This document shows positions 1 to 7,161 of a stretch of 15,756 nucleotides of DNA, one piece after another. The DNA comes from an uncultured Collinsella sp. GTDB lineage: Bacteria > Actinomycetota > Coriobacteriia > Coriobacteriales > Coriobacteriaceae. How positions within the stretch are numbered: the stretch's first letter is position 1; each line of letters begins with the position of its first letter. A program made the position numbers and the translations under genes. Below the pieces are notes generated by a model. The model did no database searches, had not been told where the DNA came from, and was given only the letters and a program-made list of their open reading frames with translations. The DNA lies in assembly GCA_900554595.1 (NCBI GenBank), contig USHZ01000025.1, positions 1 to 15,756 of the forward strand, read 5' to 3'.

Positions 1-60
1 CTGAGGATCTGTTCGCGACAAAGACTCAATGGGCAGTTCCCTCTATGCCCTTCTGCAAGT

Positions 61-121
61 TGCGGTGAAATAGGGACTGATTTTGCAGTTGAAACGTTTA
101 AACGGTCCCTATTTCAACGCA
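61..121. repeat. Long imperfect inverted repeat (17-base arms)
   Basis: The arms are 61-77 and 105-121. Sixteen of 17 positions pair; the single mismatch is position 65 against 117. The core TGAAATAGGGAC (66-77) is matched exactly by its reverse complement at 105-116. The 27-base loop contains a perfect 10-base palindrome, CGTTTAAACG (95-104). The repeat lies 90 bases downstream of the PTS gene, outside its terminator. No gene is visible in 1-138; a weaker 5-base stem (31-35 with 46-50) also lies there. It could be a REP-like or MITE-like element or the terminator of a gene beyond the left edge. No long T tract follows it on either strand, so the terminator reading is weak. Confidence 0.7.
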
Positions 122-138
122 CCTTACAGAAAGGAATG

Positions 139-178
139 AATAAAGGCGGGGGCTCCGGGTGGAGTCCTCGCCTTTATT
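139..178 (-). terminator. Rho-independent terminator of the PTS gene
   Basis: A perfect 10-base stem, AATAAAGGCG (139-148) with CGCCTTTATT (169-178), continues inward as a second GC-rich stem (150-156 with 161-167, one G-T pair) closed by a short loop. Read on the minus strand the hairpin ends in TTTATT and runs into a T-rich stretch. It begins about 33 bases after the PTS stop codon, the expected place for its intrinsic terminator. Confidence 0.8.
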
Positions 179-210
179 ACAGGGGGCGATGTTATTCGCG
201 AGCTGGGGGA

Positions 211-2214
211 TTAGACCAGGCGGGCGTTGATCGTCTTGGCGATCTCGGCGGCGTCGGTGGAACCCTTAACAGTGGCACGGAAGTCCTCGTCCATGAGCGC
301 CTCGGCGACCTTGGACAGGATCTTGAGGTGCGTGGTGCCAGCCTGAGCGCCCGGGATGAGCAGTGCGATGGCAACGTTGACGGGAGCGCCGTCCATGGTG
401 TCCCAACCGGTCACTCCGGACTCGTCCTTGACGACGATGACGGCAGCCTCGGAAATGGCGTCGGACTTGGCATGCGGGATGGCGAAGCCCTCCATCATGC
501 CCGTGGTGCCCTCGGCCTCGCGGGCCAGGAAGGCGTTCATCACAGCGTCGGCGTCGTTGGCGACACCGGCCTTGACGGCCTGGTTGGAGACGAAGCTCAG
601 GGCCTCGTCACGAGAAGCGAAGTCCTCGGCGACAAAGACGTTCTCGACCTTCACGAAGTCGGCAGCCTCGGCCTTGGGGGCCTCGACGGCAGCAGCCTTG
701 GGGGCCTCGACCGGCTGAGCAGCAGCGGCGGGAGCGGCCTTCTGGTTCTTCTCGAAGTCATACTTCTTGAAGGCCACGAACAGGATGCCACCGACCACAG
801 CGCCGATGAGGATCGCGAGGACCCACAGCGGACCGTTCTCGACAACAGGCAGGACCAGGAAGCCACCGTGGGGCGCCGGATCGTGAACGTTGAACATAAT
901 GGTCAGGATCGAGGCGATGGAGGAACCGAGCATCATGATGGGCATGACGGGCCAGATGTTCTTGGTCATGAACGGAATGGCGCCCTCGGTGATGTGGGTG
1001 CAACCAAGGATGAGGTTGACGATACCGGCGTCGTGATCCTCCTGGCTGAAGTACTTCTTGCCGACAACGACGGCGAAGGTGGTGATCAGCGGCGGAACGA
1101 TGCAAGCGGCGGAGACGGCAGCCATGAAGTTGGTGCCGAAGTTGTAGGTGTCGGTGCCGACACCGGCGGCCAGGGCCTCGGTGAGCATAGCGGTACCGGT
1201 GACGTAAGCAGCCTTGTTGACCGGGCCGCCCATGTCAACGGCGCACATGCAGCCGATGGCAAGGCCCAGGACAATGGCGCCAGAGGCAGACAGACCCTTG
1301 AGGAAGTCCATCATGGCGGTGTTGATGGCAGCCATGGGGCCGGAGATGCCGAGCATGACCAGGCCGACGATGGCGGTCGAGAACAGCGGGTACAGGAAGA
1401 TAGCCTTGAGGCCGTCCAGATTCTTGGGCAGCTTGGAGAAGACCTTCTCGAGCAGCAGGATGACATAGCCAGCGAGGAAGCCGCCGACGATGCCGCCCAG
1501 GAAGCCGAAGCCCACGCCGGCGCCGCCGGCGTCGATCATGCCGGTCTCGGCGTTAACGGGCAGGCCCTGGATGGCGATCATACCGGCAACGAAGCCGGGG
1601 ACGAGCGCCGGGCGCTTGCCGATGGACTCGGCGATGTAGGCGGAAAGCACGGGAACCATGAGGTTCATAGCAATGCCGCCGATGATCTTGAGCATAGCGG
1701 CAAAGCTGTTGTAATCGGCAGCCGTCGAATCGAAGGACGTGATGCCCCACAGGAACGAAACGGCGGTCAGGACACCACCGGCGACGACGAAGACCAGCAT
1801 GTGGCTGACGCCGTTCATAAGGTGCTTATAGATGATGTGGCCGACGGACTCCTTCTCCTCGACCTCGTCCTCGACATCGGCAGCAACCGAGCCGTCGCCC
1901 TTGGCGGCGAGAGCGCGGTCGATCAGCTTACCGGCAGCCTCGACGGACAGGGCCTTGGAAACGCCGACGGAAACCATGGGCTTACCGGCGAAACGCTCCG
2001 CCTGGACATCCTTATCGGCTGCGACGACGACGGCCTTGGCACCGGCGATCTCACCCTTCGTGAGCTCGTTCTCGACACCGACCTGGCCATGAGTCTCGAC
2101 CTTAATGGTCAGACCTCGCTCGGCAGCAGCCTTCTCCAGCGCCTCCTTCGCCATGAAGGTGTGCGCAATGCCGGTCGGGCAACCGGTCGCGGCGATGATG
2201 TCAAACTTAGCCAT
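211..2214 (-). CDS. fruA: PTS fructose-family permease, EIIBCA
   Basis: This is a membrane phosphotransferase permease that imports and phosphorylates a hexose, probably fructose, using phosphate passed from HPr. The 667-residue protein has the order IIB-IIC-IIA. IIB (about 1-100) carries the phospho-cysteine in ATGCPTGIAHT (Cys12). IIC (about 130-485) is hydrophobic and has the family signature GCTHITEGAIPF (404-415) and PAPHGG (446-451). An Ala/Pro linker with repeated EAPKA units (about 493-520) leads to IIA, with the active histidine in GFAIPHAKS (His581). The start at 2214 is chosen over an upstream in-frame ATG at 2286 because AAGGAGGG lies at 2219-2226 and homology begins at MAKFDIIAATG. 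No 1-phosphofructokinase gene is in view. Mannose permeases of the same family share the B-C-A order, so the sugar is uncertain and the symbol follows family convention only. Confidence 0.9.
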   Translation of the reverse strand: MAKFDIIAATGCPTGIAHTFMAKEALEKAAAERGLTIKVETHGQVGVENELTKGEIAGAKAVVVAADKDVQAERFAGKPMVSVGVSKALSVEAAGKLIDRALAAKGDGSVAADVEDEVEEKESVGHIIYKHLMNGVSHMLVFVVAGGVLTAVSFLWGITSFDSTAADYNSFAAMLKIIGGIAMNLMVPVLSAYIAESIGKRPALVPGFVAGMIAIQGLPVNAETGMIDAGGAGVGFGFLGGIVGGFLAGYVILLLEKVFSKLPKNLDGLKAIFLYPLFSTAIVGLVMLGISGPMAAINTAMMDFLKGLSASGAIVLGLAIGCMCAVDMGGPVNKAAYVTGTAMLTEALAAGVGTDTYNFGTNFMAAVSAACIVPPLITTFAVVVGKKYFSQEDHDAGIVNLILGCTHITEGAIPFMTKNIWPVMPIMMLGSSIASILTIMFNVHDPAPHGGFLVLPVVENGPLWVLAILIGAVVGGILFVAFKKYDFEKNQKAAPAAAAQPVEAPKAAAVEAPKAEAADFVKVENVFVAEDFASRDEALSFVSNQAVKAGVANDADAVMNAFLAREAEGTTGMMEGFAIPHAKSDAISEAAVIVVKDESGVTGWDTMDGAPVNVAIALLIPGAQAGTTHLKILSKVAEALMDEDFRATVKGSTDAAEIAKTINARLV

Positions 2215-2236
2215 GTGTCCCTCCTTCTTGAGTACT

Positions 2237-2276
2237 GCGCCCGCAGGCGCTCCCCTACACGCGCGTCCTTGCGCGC
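2237..2276 (-). other. GC-rich hairpins in the PTS mRNA leader
   Basis: Two short perfect stems lie just upstream of the ribosome binding site of the PTS gene: GCGCC/GGCGC (2237-2241 with 2246-2250, four-base loop) and GCGCG/CGCGC (2261-2265 with 2272-2276, six-base spacer). They may fold in the 5' leader and influence translation. Five-base stems in GC-rich DNA can easily arise by chance, so the functional reading is weak. Confidence 0.25.
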
Positions 2277-2307
2277 TTTTCCACAACTGAAAGATACCAA
2301 CCCAGCG

Positions 2308-2320
2308 CTTTCGCGGAAAG
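2308..2320. promoter_or_regulatory. Candidate operator dyad CTTTC-N3-GAAAG
   Basis: A perfect inverted repeat, CTTTC-GCG-GAAAG, lies in the gap between the PTS gene and the RpiR-type regulator. It is the everted form of the TGAAAG-N3-CTTTCA dyad located 30 bases away. On the minus strand it would fall inside the spacer of a weak promoter-like pair (TTTCCG, then TATCTT near the PTS gene). Binding by the adjacent regulator is inferred from position and symmetry. Confidence 0.35.
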
Positions 2321-2341
2321 GAAAATGTCCCAATTCTCCGG

Positions 2342-2384
2342 TGAAAGGTTCTTTCATAACCGTAAACGGTAGGTGAAAGTTTAC
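2342..2384. promoter_or_regulatory. Clustered operator-like dyads in the divergent PTS/regulator gap
   Basis: Three nested inverted repeats occur in 43 bases. TGAAAG-GTT-CTTTCA (2342-2356) is perfect over six bases per arm. ACCGT-AA-ACGGT (2359-2370) is a perfect 12-base palindrome. GTAAAC and GTTTAC (2362-2367 and 2379-2384) pair across 11 bases, with a further GTGAAAG between them. Such density in the control region between a sugar permease and a divergent RpiR-family gene fits operators for that regulator, possibly autoregulatory. This is inference from symmetry and position; no binding motif was computed. Confidence 0.5.
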
Positions 2385-2432
2385 CATCAACACTTGAAAC
2401 GGCAAGGTGTATCTTGTAATTGAAAATGCCCG

Positions 2433-2438
2433 TATACT
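2433..2438 (+). promoter_or_regulatory. -10 element of the RpiR-family regulator gene
   Basis: TATACT matches the sigma-70-type -10 consensus at five of six bases and lies about 50 bases before the preferred start codon at 2487. No good -35 hexamer is found at standard spacing; TTGTAA at 2414-2419 is only 13 bases away. The position argues that an in-frame ATG at 2439, immediately after this box, is not the translation start. The operator-like dyads lie just upstream. Confidence 0.45.
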
Positions 2439-2486
2439 ATGGCATTGAAAAACAAGTCCGATTTTCATGCCAACCAGGAGCCATCC

Positions 2487-3344
2487 ATGACCGATAGCAG
2501 CAAGAGCGCGCTCTCCCTTATTAGCACTCATCAGGGATATAGTGGATCCGAGCAGCGCATTGTCGACTATATATTGGAGCACCAGTCCGAGGCGCCGCGC
2601 CTGACGGCCGCCCAGCTCTCACGAGCCGCCGCCACGTCCGAGGCGACGGTTTCGCGCTTTTGCCGCAAGCTGGGTTTTGGCAGCTTCCGCAGCTTTCAGT
2701 TTTCGCTGGCACGCGACTTGGAGAGTCAGCGCAACGAGGGCCTGACCGACGAGGTCTCGCTCGACAACATGGAGCAGAGCCTTAAGAATATCTTGGCTGC
2801 CAAGGTCAGCGAGCTTAACGCGACCATCGACGGGATTGACCACGATACGCTGACGGCTGTTGTGCATGCCCTTAAGCATGCAGGGGTTATTGAGTTTGCG
2901 GCTGTGGGCAATACGAACGCGGTCGCGCTCGACGCGACGTTTAAGTTTTCGCAGCTGGGCCTGCGTTGCATGGCGAGCACCATCAGCGAGACATCAATCG
3001 GCTTTGCGCTCACGTTACGCCCCGGCGACGTTATCGTGCTGATCTCGAACTCCGGCAAGTCGCGCCGACTGAACCGCATGGCAAAAGCAGCTCGCGACTG
3101 CGGTGCTACCGTAGTCGTCATCAGCAGCGACAGCAAGTCTCCGCTTGCGCGCCTAGCCGACTACACCTTTAATACCGTGAACCACGAGGCGCTGCTCACC
3201 ACGGGCGACTTTGCGTTCTCCAAGATCAGCGCAACGATGATCATAGAGGTCATCTACAACTTCCTGCTGCCCGAAATCGAGGACGCCCGAGAGCACATTA
3301 GCTACTATGAGGAACTCATCCAGCCGGATAAGGTCGTGGAATAG
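2487..3344 (+). CDS. MurR/RpiR-family transcriptional regulator (HTH + SIS)
   Basis: This is a 285-residue sugar-phosphate-responsive regulator. An N-terminal HTH_6 domain (about residues 1-80) contains LTAAQLSRAAATSEATVSRF, the recognition-helix region, followed by FCRKLGFGSF. A C-terminal SIS domain (about 115-250) contains GVIEFAAVGNTNAVALDATF and LISNSGKSRR, the typical phosphosugar-binding serine loop. The ATG at 2487 is preferred because AGGAG lies at 2476-2480, while the in-frame ATG at 2439 abuts the -10 box. The gene is divergent from the PTS permease, so control of that permease is the natural inference. The effector is probably a sugar phosphate, such as the product of the permease. 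The family includes both repressors and activators, so the sign of control cannot be told from sequence. Confidence 0.88.
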   Translation: MTDSSKSALSLISTHQGYSGSEQRIVDYILEHQSEAPRLTAAQLSRAAATSEATVSRFCRKLGFGSFRSFQFSLARDLESQRNEGLTDEVSLDNMEQSLKNILAAKVSELNATIDGIDHDTLTAVVHALKHAGVIEFAAVGNTNAVALDATFKFSQLGLRCMASTISETSIGFALTLRPGDVIVLISNSGKSRRLNRMAKAARDCGATVVVISSDSKSPLARLADYTFNTVNHEALLTTGDFAFSKISATMIIEVIYNFLLPEIEDAREHISYYEELIQPDKVVE

Positions 3345-3373
3345 ACATTTTGGCGAGCCGACAAACGCCACTC

Positions 3374-3533
3374 ACCACGAAACCGGCCCATCTACTACGT
3401 TTTATCCGTATGGCCCAACCACATACCGAAAATAGAGAAAACCGCAGGCGTTCTACCTGCGGTTTTCTTTTTGCAATTCTTAATGTGGTCGCCGATGCCC
3501 TACCAAACGTAGTAGATGGACCCGTTTCGTGGC
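3374..3533. repeat. Imperfect inverted-repeat element flanking a terminator
   Basis: The left arm 3374-3402 and right arm 3505-3533 pair at 26 of 29 positions, the best block being CCATCTACTACGTTT (3388-3402) against its exact reverse complement (3505-3519). Weaker, gapped similarity continues inward, with ACCACAT (3418-3424) matched near 3482-3488, so each arm spans about 50 bases. The hairpin terminator lies near the centre. The unit sits in the non-coding gap between two convergent genes. It resembles a MITE-like or other mobile intergenic repeat. No flanking target duplication was recognised. Confidence 0.65.
3436..3472. terminator. Bidirectional rho-independent terminator between rpiR-type gene and recN
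   Basis: A perfect 13-base stem, AGAAAACCGCAGG (3436-3448) with CCTGCGGTTTTCT (3456-3468), has a seven-base loop and is followed by TTTT (3469-3472) on the plus strand. The A-rich left flank gives a U-rich tail on the minus strand too. It lies 92 bases after the regulator stop and about 134 bases past the recN stop, so it can end transcription from both converging genes. Confidence 0.88.
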
Positions 3534-3605
3534 GAACAGGCAAGACAAACGAGCGACAGGACAACAATCACCGATTTTTTATCCTGCCAACGCCGCTGGT
3601 TCGTT

Positions 3606-5234
3606 CTAGCCTCGAGCTTCTTCGAGCATCTGCTTTGCGTGGGCCAAGCTTGCCTCAGACTGATCGCCGCTCAGCATGCGAGCGATCTCTGCGGTACGGG
3701 CGTCCCCAGTCACCTCATCCAGATGCGTCTGAGGAACGTCGCCGGGTTCCTTGCTCACCACGTAGTGTTTGTCGGCCATGACGGCGACCTGCGCCAGGTG
3801 GGTTACAACGATAACCTGATGCGTGGCGGCAAGATCGGCCAGCACACCAGCAAGAGCACGAGCCGTAGAGCCGCCGACACCGGCATCGACCTCGTCGAAC
3901 ACAAGCGTATCCACGCCGTCTGCATTACCGAGGACAACCTTACTCGCCAGCATGACGCGGCTGAGCTCGCCGCCCGAGGCGATGCGGCGCAGAGGGCGCG
4001 GTGTGAGGCCGGCTCCGCTGCGATATAAAAGCTCGTAGCTCGAAGGGCCCGCCGACGTCCACTCGGCGCGGGGAAGATCACGCGACTCCCAGACGAGTTC
4101 GGCGCTGCCCATTTCCAGGCGCGCCATCTGACGACCCACCTCGTGACAAAAACGCGGGGCTGCCATATTGCGTGCGCGCTTAAGCGCCTTGGCGGCGGCG
4201 AACAGTCCGCGCTCCGCCGCGCCAAGCGCTTCGCGCGCCTTCTTGATCTGCTCATCGCCATCGTCTACCAGCGACAACAGCTCTTGCGAGCGATCGCGCA
4301 TGGCAAACACGTCGTCCATGGTGGGACCCCACTGACGCAGCAGGCCCTTGAGGTCGGAATACCGCTCGCGCATGCGAGCGAGCTCGCGAGGGTCAAACGC
4401 AACGCCATCGCGATAAGCACGCAACTCGTTGGCGCAATCCTCAAGCGAAATGCAGGCATCCGAAAGGGCATCGGCGATGTCACCTAGCTTGCGGTCAACG
4501 GTCGCCATGCGCGACAGCTCTGCCACGGCGCCATTCACGGCATCGAGCGCTCCCCCTTCGGCAGCAAGCGACGCATGGGCCTCGTTTGCCGTCGCAACCA
4601 AGACCTCGGCGTGTTCCGACCGCGGCAGCAGCTCCTCGAGTTCCTCGTACTCACCTGGCTTGGGGTCGACCTCGGCGATACGCTCGAGGGCAAAACGCGC
4701 TTCCTCGACGCGACTCCCCTGCGCGCGTGAGGCTTCCTCCACACGGCGAAGCTCCTTGGCGGCGGCACGCGAAGCCTTAAAGCAGGTGCGATACTTCTCG
4801 AGCGCCTCAAGTGCCGCGCGCCCAGCCCAAGCATCGACCATGGCAACATGATGTGCCGGATCGAGCAAACGCTGGTGCTCGTGCTGGCCGCACAGGTCCA
4901 TCATCACGCCGACGCGCTCCGAAAGCTCGCGCACGCTGGCGATGCGGCCGTCTATTTTTACGCGGCTGCGACCCTCGGCAGAAAGGCCGCGCAGTACGGT
5001 GAAACCCTCCGTGTCATGTGGACCGTCGAACAGGCGCGCCTCGACGCTGGCAAGCGCCTCGCCCTCGCGCACGGTCGAAGAATCTGCACGCTCGCCCAAA
5101 ATGAGCTTGAGAGCCGAGAGCAGCGCAGTCTTGCCGGCGCCAGTCTCGCCAGTCAAAACCGTTAGACCCGCGCTCGGAACCAACGTCGCCTCGCGAATGA
5201 GTGCAATGTTGGAAACCTGCAGCTCATCGATCAT
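3606..5234 (-). CDS. recN: DNA repair protein RecN
   Basis: This SMC-like ATPase acts early in recombinational repair of double-strand breaks. The 542-residue protein starts MIDELQVSNIALI and has Walker A GETGAGKT (29-36), a Q-loop region LCGQHEHQRLL, a long helical middle likely forming a coiled coil (about 150-340), an ABC signature SGGELSR (420-426) and Walker B LVFDEVD (444-450) followed by AGVGG. The length matches the family (about 550). The ATG at 5234 is chosen over an in-frame ATG at 5246 because GGAG lies six bases before it and homology starts there. It overlaps the end of nadK by 11 bases, which implies translational coupling. It is the last gene of the efp-to-recN unit. The argR gene often found just before recN in Firmicutes is absent. 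Confidence 0.95.
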   Translation of the reverse strand: MIDELQVSNIALIREATLVPSAGLTVLTGETGAGKTALLSALKLILGERADSSTVREGEALASVEARLFDGPHDTEGFTVLRGLSAEGRSRVKIDGRIASVRELSERVGVMMDLCGQHEHQRLLDPAHHVAMVDAWAGRAALEALEKYRTCFKASRAAAKELRRVEEASRAQGSRVEEARFALERIAEVDPKPGEYEELEELLPRSEHAEVLVATANEAHASLAAEGGALDAVNGAVAELSRMATVDRKLGDIADALSDACISLEDCANELRAYRDGVAFDPRELARMRERYSDLKGLLRQWGPTMDDVFAMRDRSQELLSLVDDGDEQIKKAREALGAAERGLFAAAKALKRARNMAAPRFCHEVGRQMARLEMGSAELVWESRDLPRAEWTSAGPSSYELLYRSGAGLTPRPLRRIASGGELSRVMLASKVVLGNADGVDTLVFDEVDAGVGGSTARALAGVLADLAATHQVIVVTHLAQVAVMADKHYVVSKEPGDVPQTHLDEVTGDARTAEIARMLSGDQSEASLAHAKQMLEEARG

Positions 5235-6084
5235 GGCGAACTCCATAGAACACGCGGCTCACCGAGTTATAGAAGCTCTCGGGACCATAGTCGAGCAACA
5301 GCACATCGCCGGGACCGCGACGCACAGCCACGCTCTCGACCGTGCCGTCGCAGGTAATAAACTGTCCGTCGATAGCGATGGCAGGCACACTCGGGCGGTC
5401 GTCGGACATGAAGATCTCGACGACATCGCTTGGCGAGGTCAAGAAGGCGCGAGCCTGAATAGTATGCGGAGCGATGGGCACGCAAACCATACCCGTGTAA
5501 TCGGGGCTCACGATAGGACCGCCGGCGCTCAGCGCATAGCCGGTGGAGCCGGTCGCCGTCGACACGACGACACCATCACCGCGCAGGCGATCGATATGAT
5601 GGCCGGAAACCGTGATGTCAAACTCGACCATATCGGACAGGGGCCCGCGCGTGAGCGCCATATCGTTGAGAGCAAACGTGCGCACGACGTCCTTCGTGCC
5701 GTCATCGCGCACCGAGACGATATCCGCGGCGATGGTGGCGCGGCGGCTCACATGGAGCTCACCGGAAAGGGCATCGCTCACAACCTGCAAAATATCGCGT
5801 TCCTCGGGACTGGCCGCCGTCAAAAAGCCAAGGTGACCATAGGAAAGCCCCAAAATGGGAATCTCACGGTAATTGAGAATACGGGCAGCGCGAAGCAACG
5901 TGCCGTCGCCGCCGAGCGTAATGACCAGGTCGGCATCGTCAACATCGGGCGTGCTCTGAATCTTGGAGCGCTGGTCGGCAGCCCATGCGACCTCATAGCC
6001 TTGGCGCGAAAGCCAAAGCTCGAGCATCAGGCCACTCTCGACCGCCTCTTGCTTGTAGTAATTGGGAACCAGAAAGACCTTCAT
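5224..6084 (-). CDS. nadK: NAD kinase
   Basis: This cytosolic enzyme phosphorylates NAD to NADP. The 286-residue protein contains the GGDGT motif (58-62) and the second conserved block, GDGVVVSTATGSTGYALSAG (169-188), continuing GP. Two familiar positions are altered: the usual Asn-Glu pair is Asn140-Asp141, and the segment normally like G-N-x-G-x-LGFL reads GLSYGHLGFLT (79-89). The ATG at 6084 overlaps the tlyA stop in an ATGA arrangement, and the 3' end overlaps recN by 11 bases. Gene order tlyA-nadK-recN is widely conserved. The changed residues lie near the adenine and nicotinamide contacts of the family, but the overall fold is clear. Confidence 0.93.
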   Translation of the reverse strand: MKVFLVPNYYKQEAVESGLMLELWLSRQGYEVAWAADQRSKIQSTPDVDDADLVITLGGDGTLLRAARILNYREIPILGLSYGHLGFLTAASPEERDILQVVSDALSGELHVSRRATIAADIVSVRDDGTKDVVRTFALNDMALTRGPLSDMVEFDITVSGHHIDRLRGDGVVVSTATGSTGYALSAGGPIVSPDYTGMVCVPIAPHTIQARAFLTSPSDVVEIFMSDDRPSVPAIAIDGQFITCDGTVESVAVRRGPGDVLLLDYGPESFYNSVSRVFYGVRHDR

Positions 6085-6893
6085 AGCGTTGCCGCTTTCT
6101 CGCTCAAAGCCGATACCCGGGATTGCAACTCGTCATCGGAGCGCTCGCCGGGAGCAAACCTCGTGCCGTGCAGGAAAAACTCGACGTTGCCCTTGGCACC
6201 ATGAATGGGCGACACGCACACATCGACCGGGAACAGCCCCTTGGCAGCAAAGAGTTCAACTGCCGCAACGAGTGTATCGCGGCGCACGGCGGGATCGGTC
6301 ACGATACCGCCCTCGCCCACCAGCGCAGCCGGCGCCTCAAACTGGGGCTTTACGAGCGTGCAAAACGAACCCGAAGCCTTCAGGCACGCCAGCACGGCGT
6401 CGATGATATTCGCGATGCTGGTAAACGACACGTCGCACACAGCCAGGTCGATAGCGCTCTCATAGCCAAGATCGGGCAACTGCGTCACATTCGTGCGCTC
6501 GTGCAGCGTCACACGATCGTCCTGGCGAAGTGACCAGTCGAACTGGGCACGGCCCACGTCGACCGAAACGACTGTGGCGGCACCACGCTTGAGCAGGCAA
6601 TCGGTAAAGCCGCCGGTAGAGCAGCCTACGTCCAGGCAAGCAAGGCCCGTCGGATCAATCCCAAACGCATCGAGCGCACCCTCGAGCTTAAGGCCGCCGC
6701 GCCCAACGTACGGAATGCGTCCCTTAACATGCAGCGGTAGGCCCGGTGCCACCTTGAGCCCCGGAGAGGTCAAACGCTCGCCACCGCTCGAGACCAAGCC
6801 GGCCATAAGAGTGCGAAGGGCATCCGCGCGATCGGCGCAGATGCCCTGTGAAATCAGTTCGTCATCGAGACGCACACGTTTCATGAATGCCAT
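6081..6893 (-). CDS. tlyA: TlyA-family rRNA 2'-O-methyltransferase / hemolysin-like protein
   Basis: TlyA-type proteins 2'-O-methylate ribosomal RNA using S-adenosylmethionine. The 270-residue product has an N-terminal S4 RNA-binding domain (about 5-65, RLDDELISQG) and a Rossmann methyltransferase domain with DVGCSTGGFTD (88-98). The expected catalytic residues appear as K69 (RGGLKLEG), D154 (VCDVSF), K182 (LVKPQFE) and E238 (KGNVEFF). From memory, this numbering coincides with the KDKE tetrad reported for mycobacterial TlyA. The ATG at 6893 shares one base with the xseB stop (TGATG). A TTG directly before it and an ATG at 6881 (MKRVRLDDEL) are alternatives. No strong ribosome binding site separates them, so coupling to xseB translation is likely. 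Confidence 0.92.
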   Translation of the reverse strand: MAFMKRVRLDDELISQGICADRADALRTLMAGLVSSGGERLTSPGLKVAPGLPLHVKGRIPYVGRGGLKLEGALDAFGIDPTGLACLDVGCSTGGFTDCLLKRGAATVVSVDVGRAQFDWSLRQDDRVTLHERTNVTQLPDLGYESAIDLAVCDVSFTSIANIIDAVLACLKASGSFCTLVKPQFEAPAALVGEGGIVTDPAVRRDTLVAAVELFAAKGLFPVDVCVSPIHGAKGNVEFFLHGTRFAPGERSDDELQSRVSALSEKAATL

Positions 6894-7159
6894 CAACCAT
6901 TCGTATCCGGGGATGCAGCCTGCCTATCTTGGGACTCGCTTGCCGCATCCTCATCGTATTCCTGCTCGAGCTTGTCGGCCTCACGCGGCGTCAGCTCAAA
7001 CTTGTCGACCATATCGACCGCACGGGAGCCCAGCTCAATCGCCTCGTCAAACAAATCGAGCGAACGCTCCAGGGACGTATCCTTGGAGCGAACGGTGGCG
7101 ATAATCTGGTCCAGGCGATCCGAGATCTCATCGAAGTTGCGGACGGAACCCTCTGGCAT
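6893..7159 (-). CDS. xseB: Exodeoxyribonuclease VII small subunit
   Basis: This is the small helical subunit of exonuclease VII, which degrades single-stranded DNA together with XseA. The 88-residue protein shows the family core FDEISDRLDQIIATVRSKDT (9-28) and SLERSLDLFDEAIELG, then a highly charged C-terminal tail rich in Glu, Asp and Gln. GAGGAG is placed five to six bases before the ATG at 7159, inside the end of nusB, whose stop is only two bases upstream. The 3' end overlaps tlyA by one base. The large-subunit gene xseA, usually adjacent, is not in this window and must lie elsewhere if the enzyme is functional. Confidence 0.88.
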   Translation of the reverse strand: MPEGSVRNFDEISDRLDQIIATVRSKDTSLERSLDLFDEAIELGSRAVDMVDKFELTPREADKLEQEYDEDAASESQDRQAASPDTNG

Positions 7160-7161
7160 GG

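Noticed and set aside
31..50. Small hairpin GGGCA/TGCCC near the left edge
   Set aside because: A five-base stem with a ten-base loop and no T run is not distinguishable from chance.
2261..2280. Terminator-like GCGCG stem followed by TTTT on the plus strand
   Set aside because: No plus-strand gene ends here; the stem is only five bases and lies in the leader of the minus-strand PTS gene.
136..2376. A 746-codon open frame on the plus strand opposite the PTS gene
   Set aside because: It is antisense to a clear EIIBCA protein, runs through the terminator, and its translation is low-complexity Gly/Asp/His sequence of the kind produced opposite GC-rich coding DNA.
2439..2486. Upstream ATG for the RpiR-family regulator adding 16 residues
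   Set aside because: It directly follows the TATACT box and would lie at or before the transcription start, while ATG 2487 has AGGAG at the right distance.
5235..5246. Upstream ATG for recN adding MEFA
   Set aside because: It has no ribosome binding site, while the ATG at 5234 has GGAG six bases upstream and matches family N termini.
4942..6204. A 420-codon plus-strand frame spanning recN and nadK
   Set aside because: It crosses two well-supported minus-strand genes and shows no recognisable domain.
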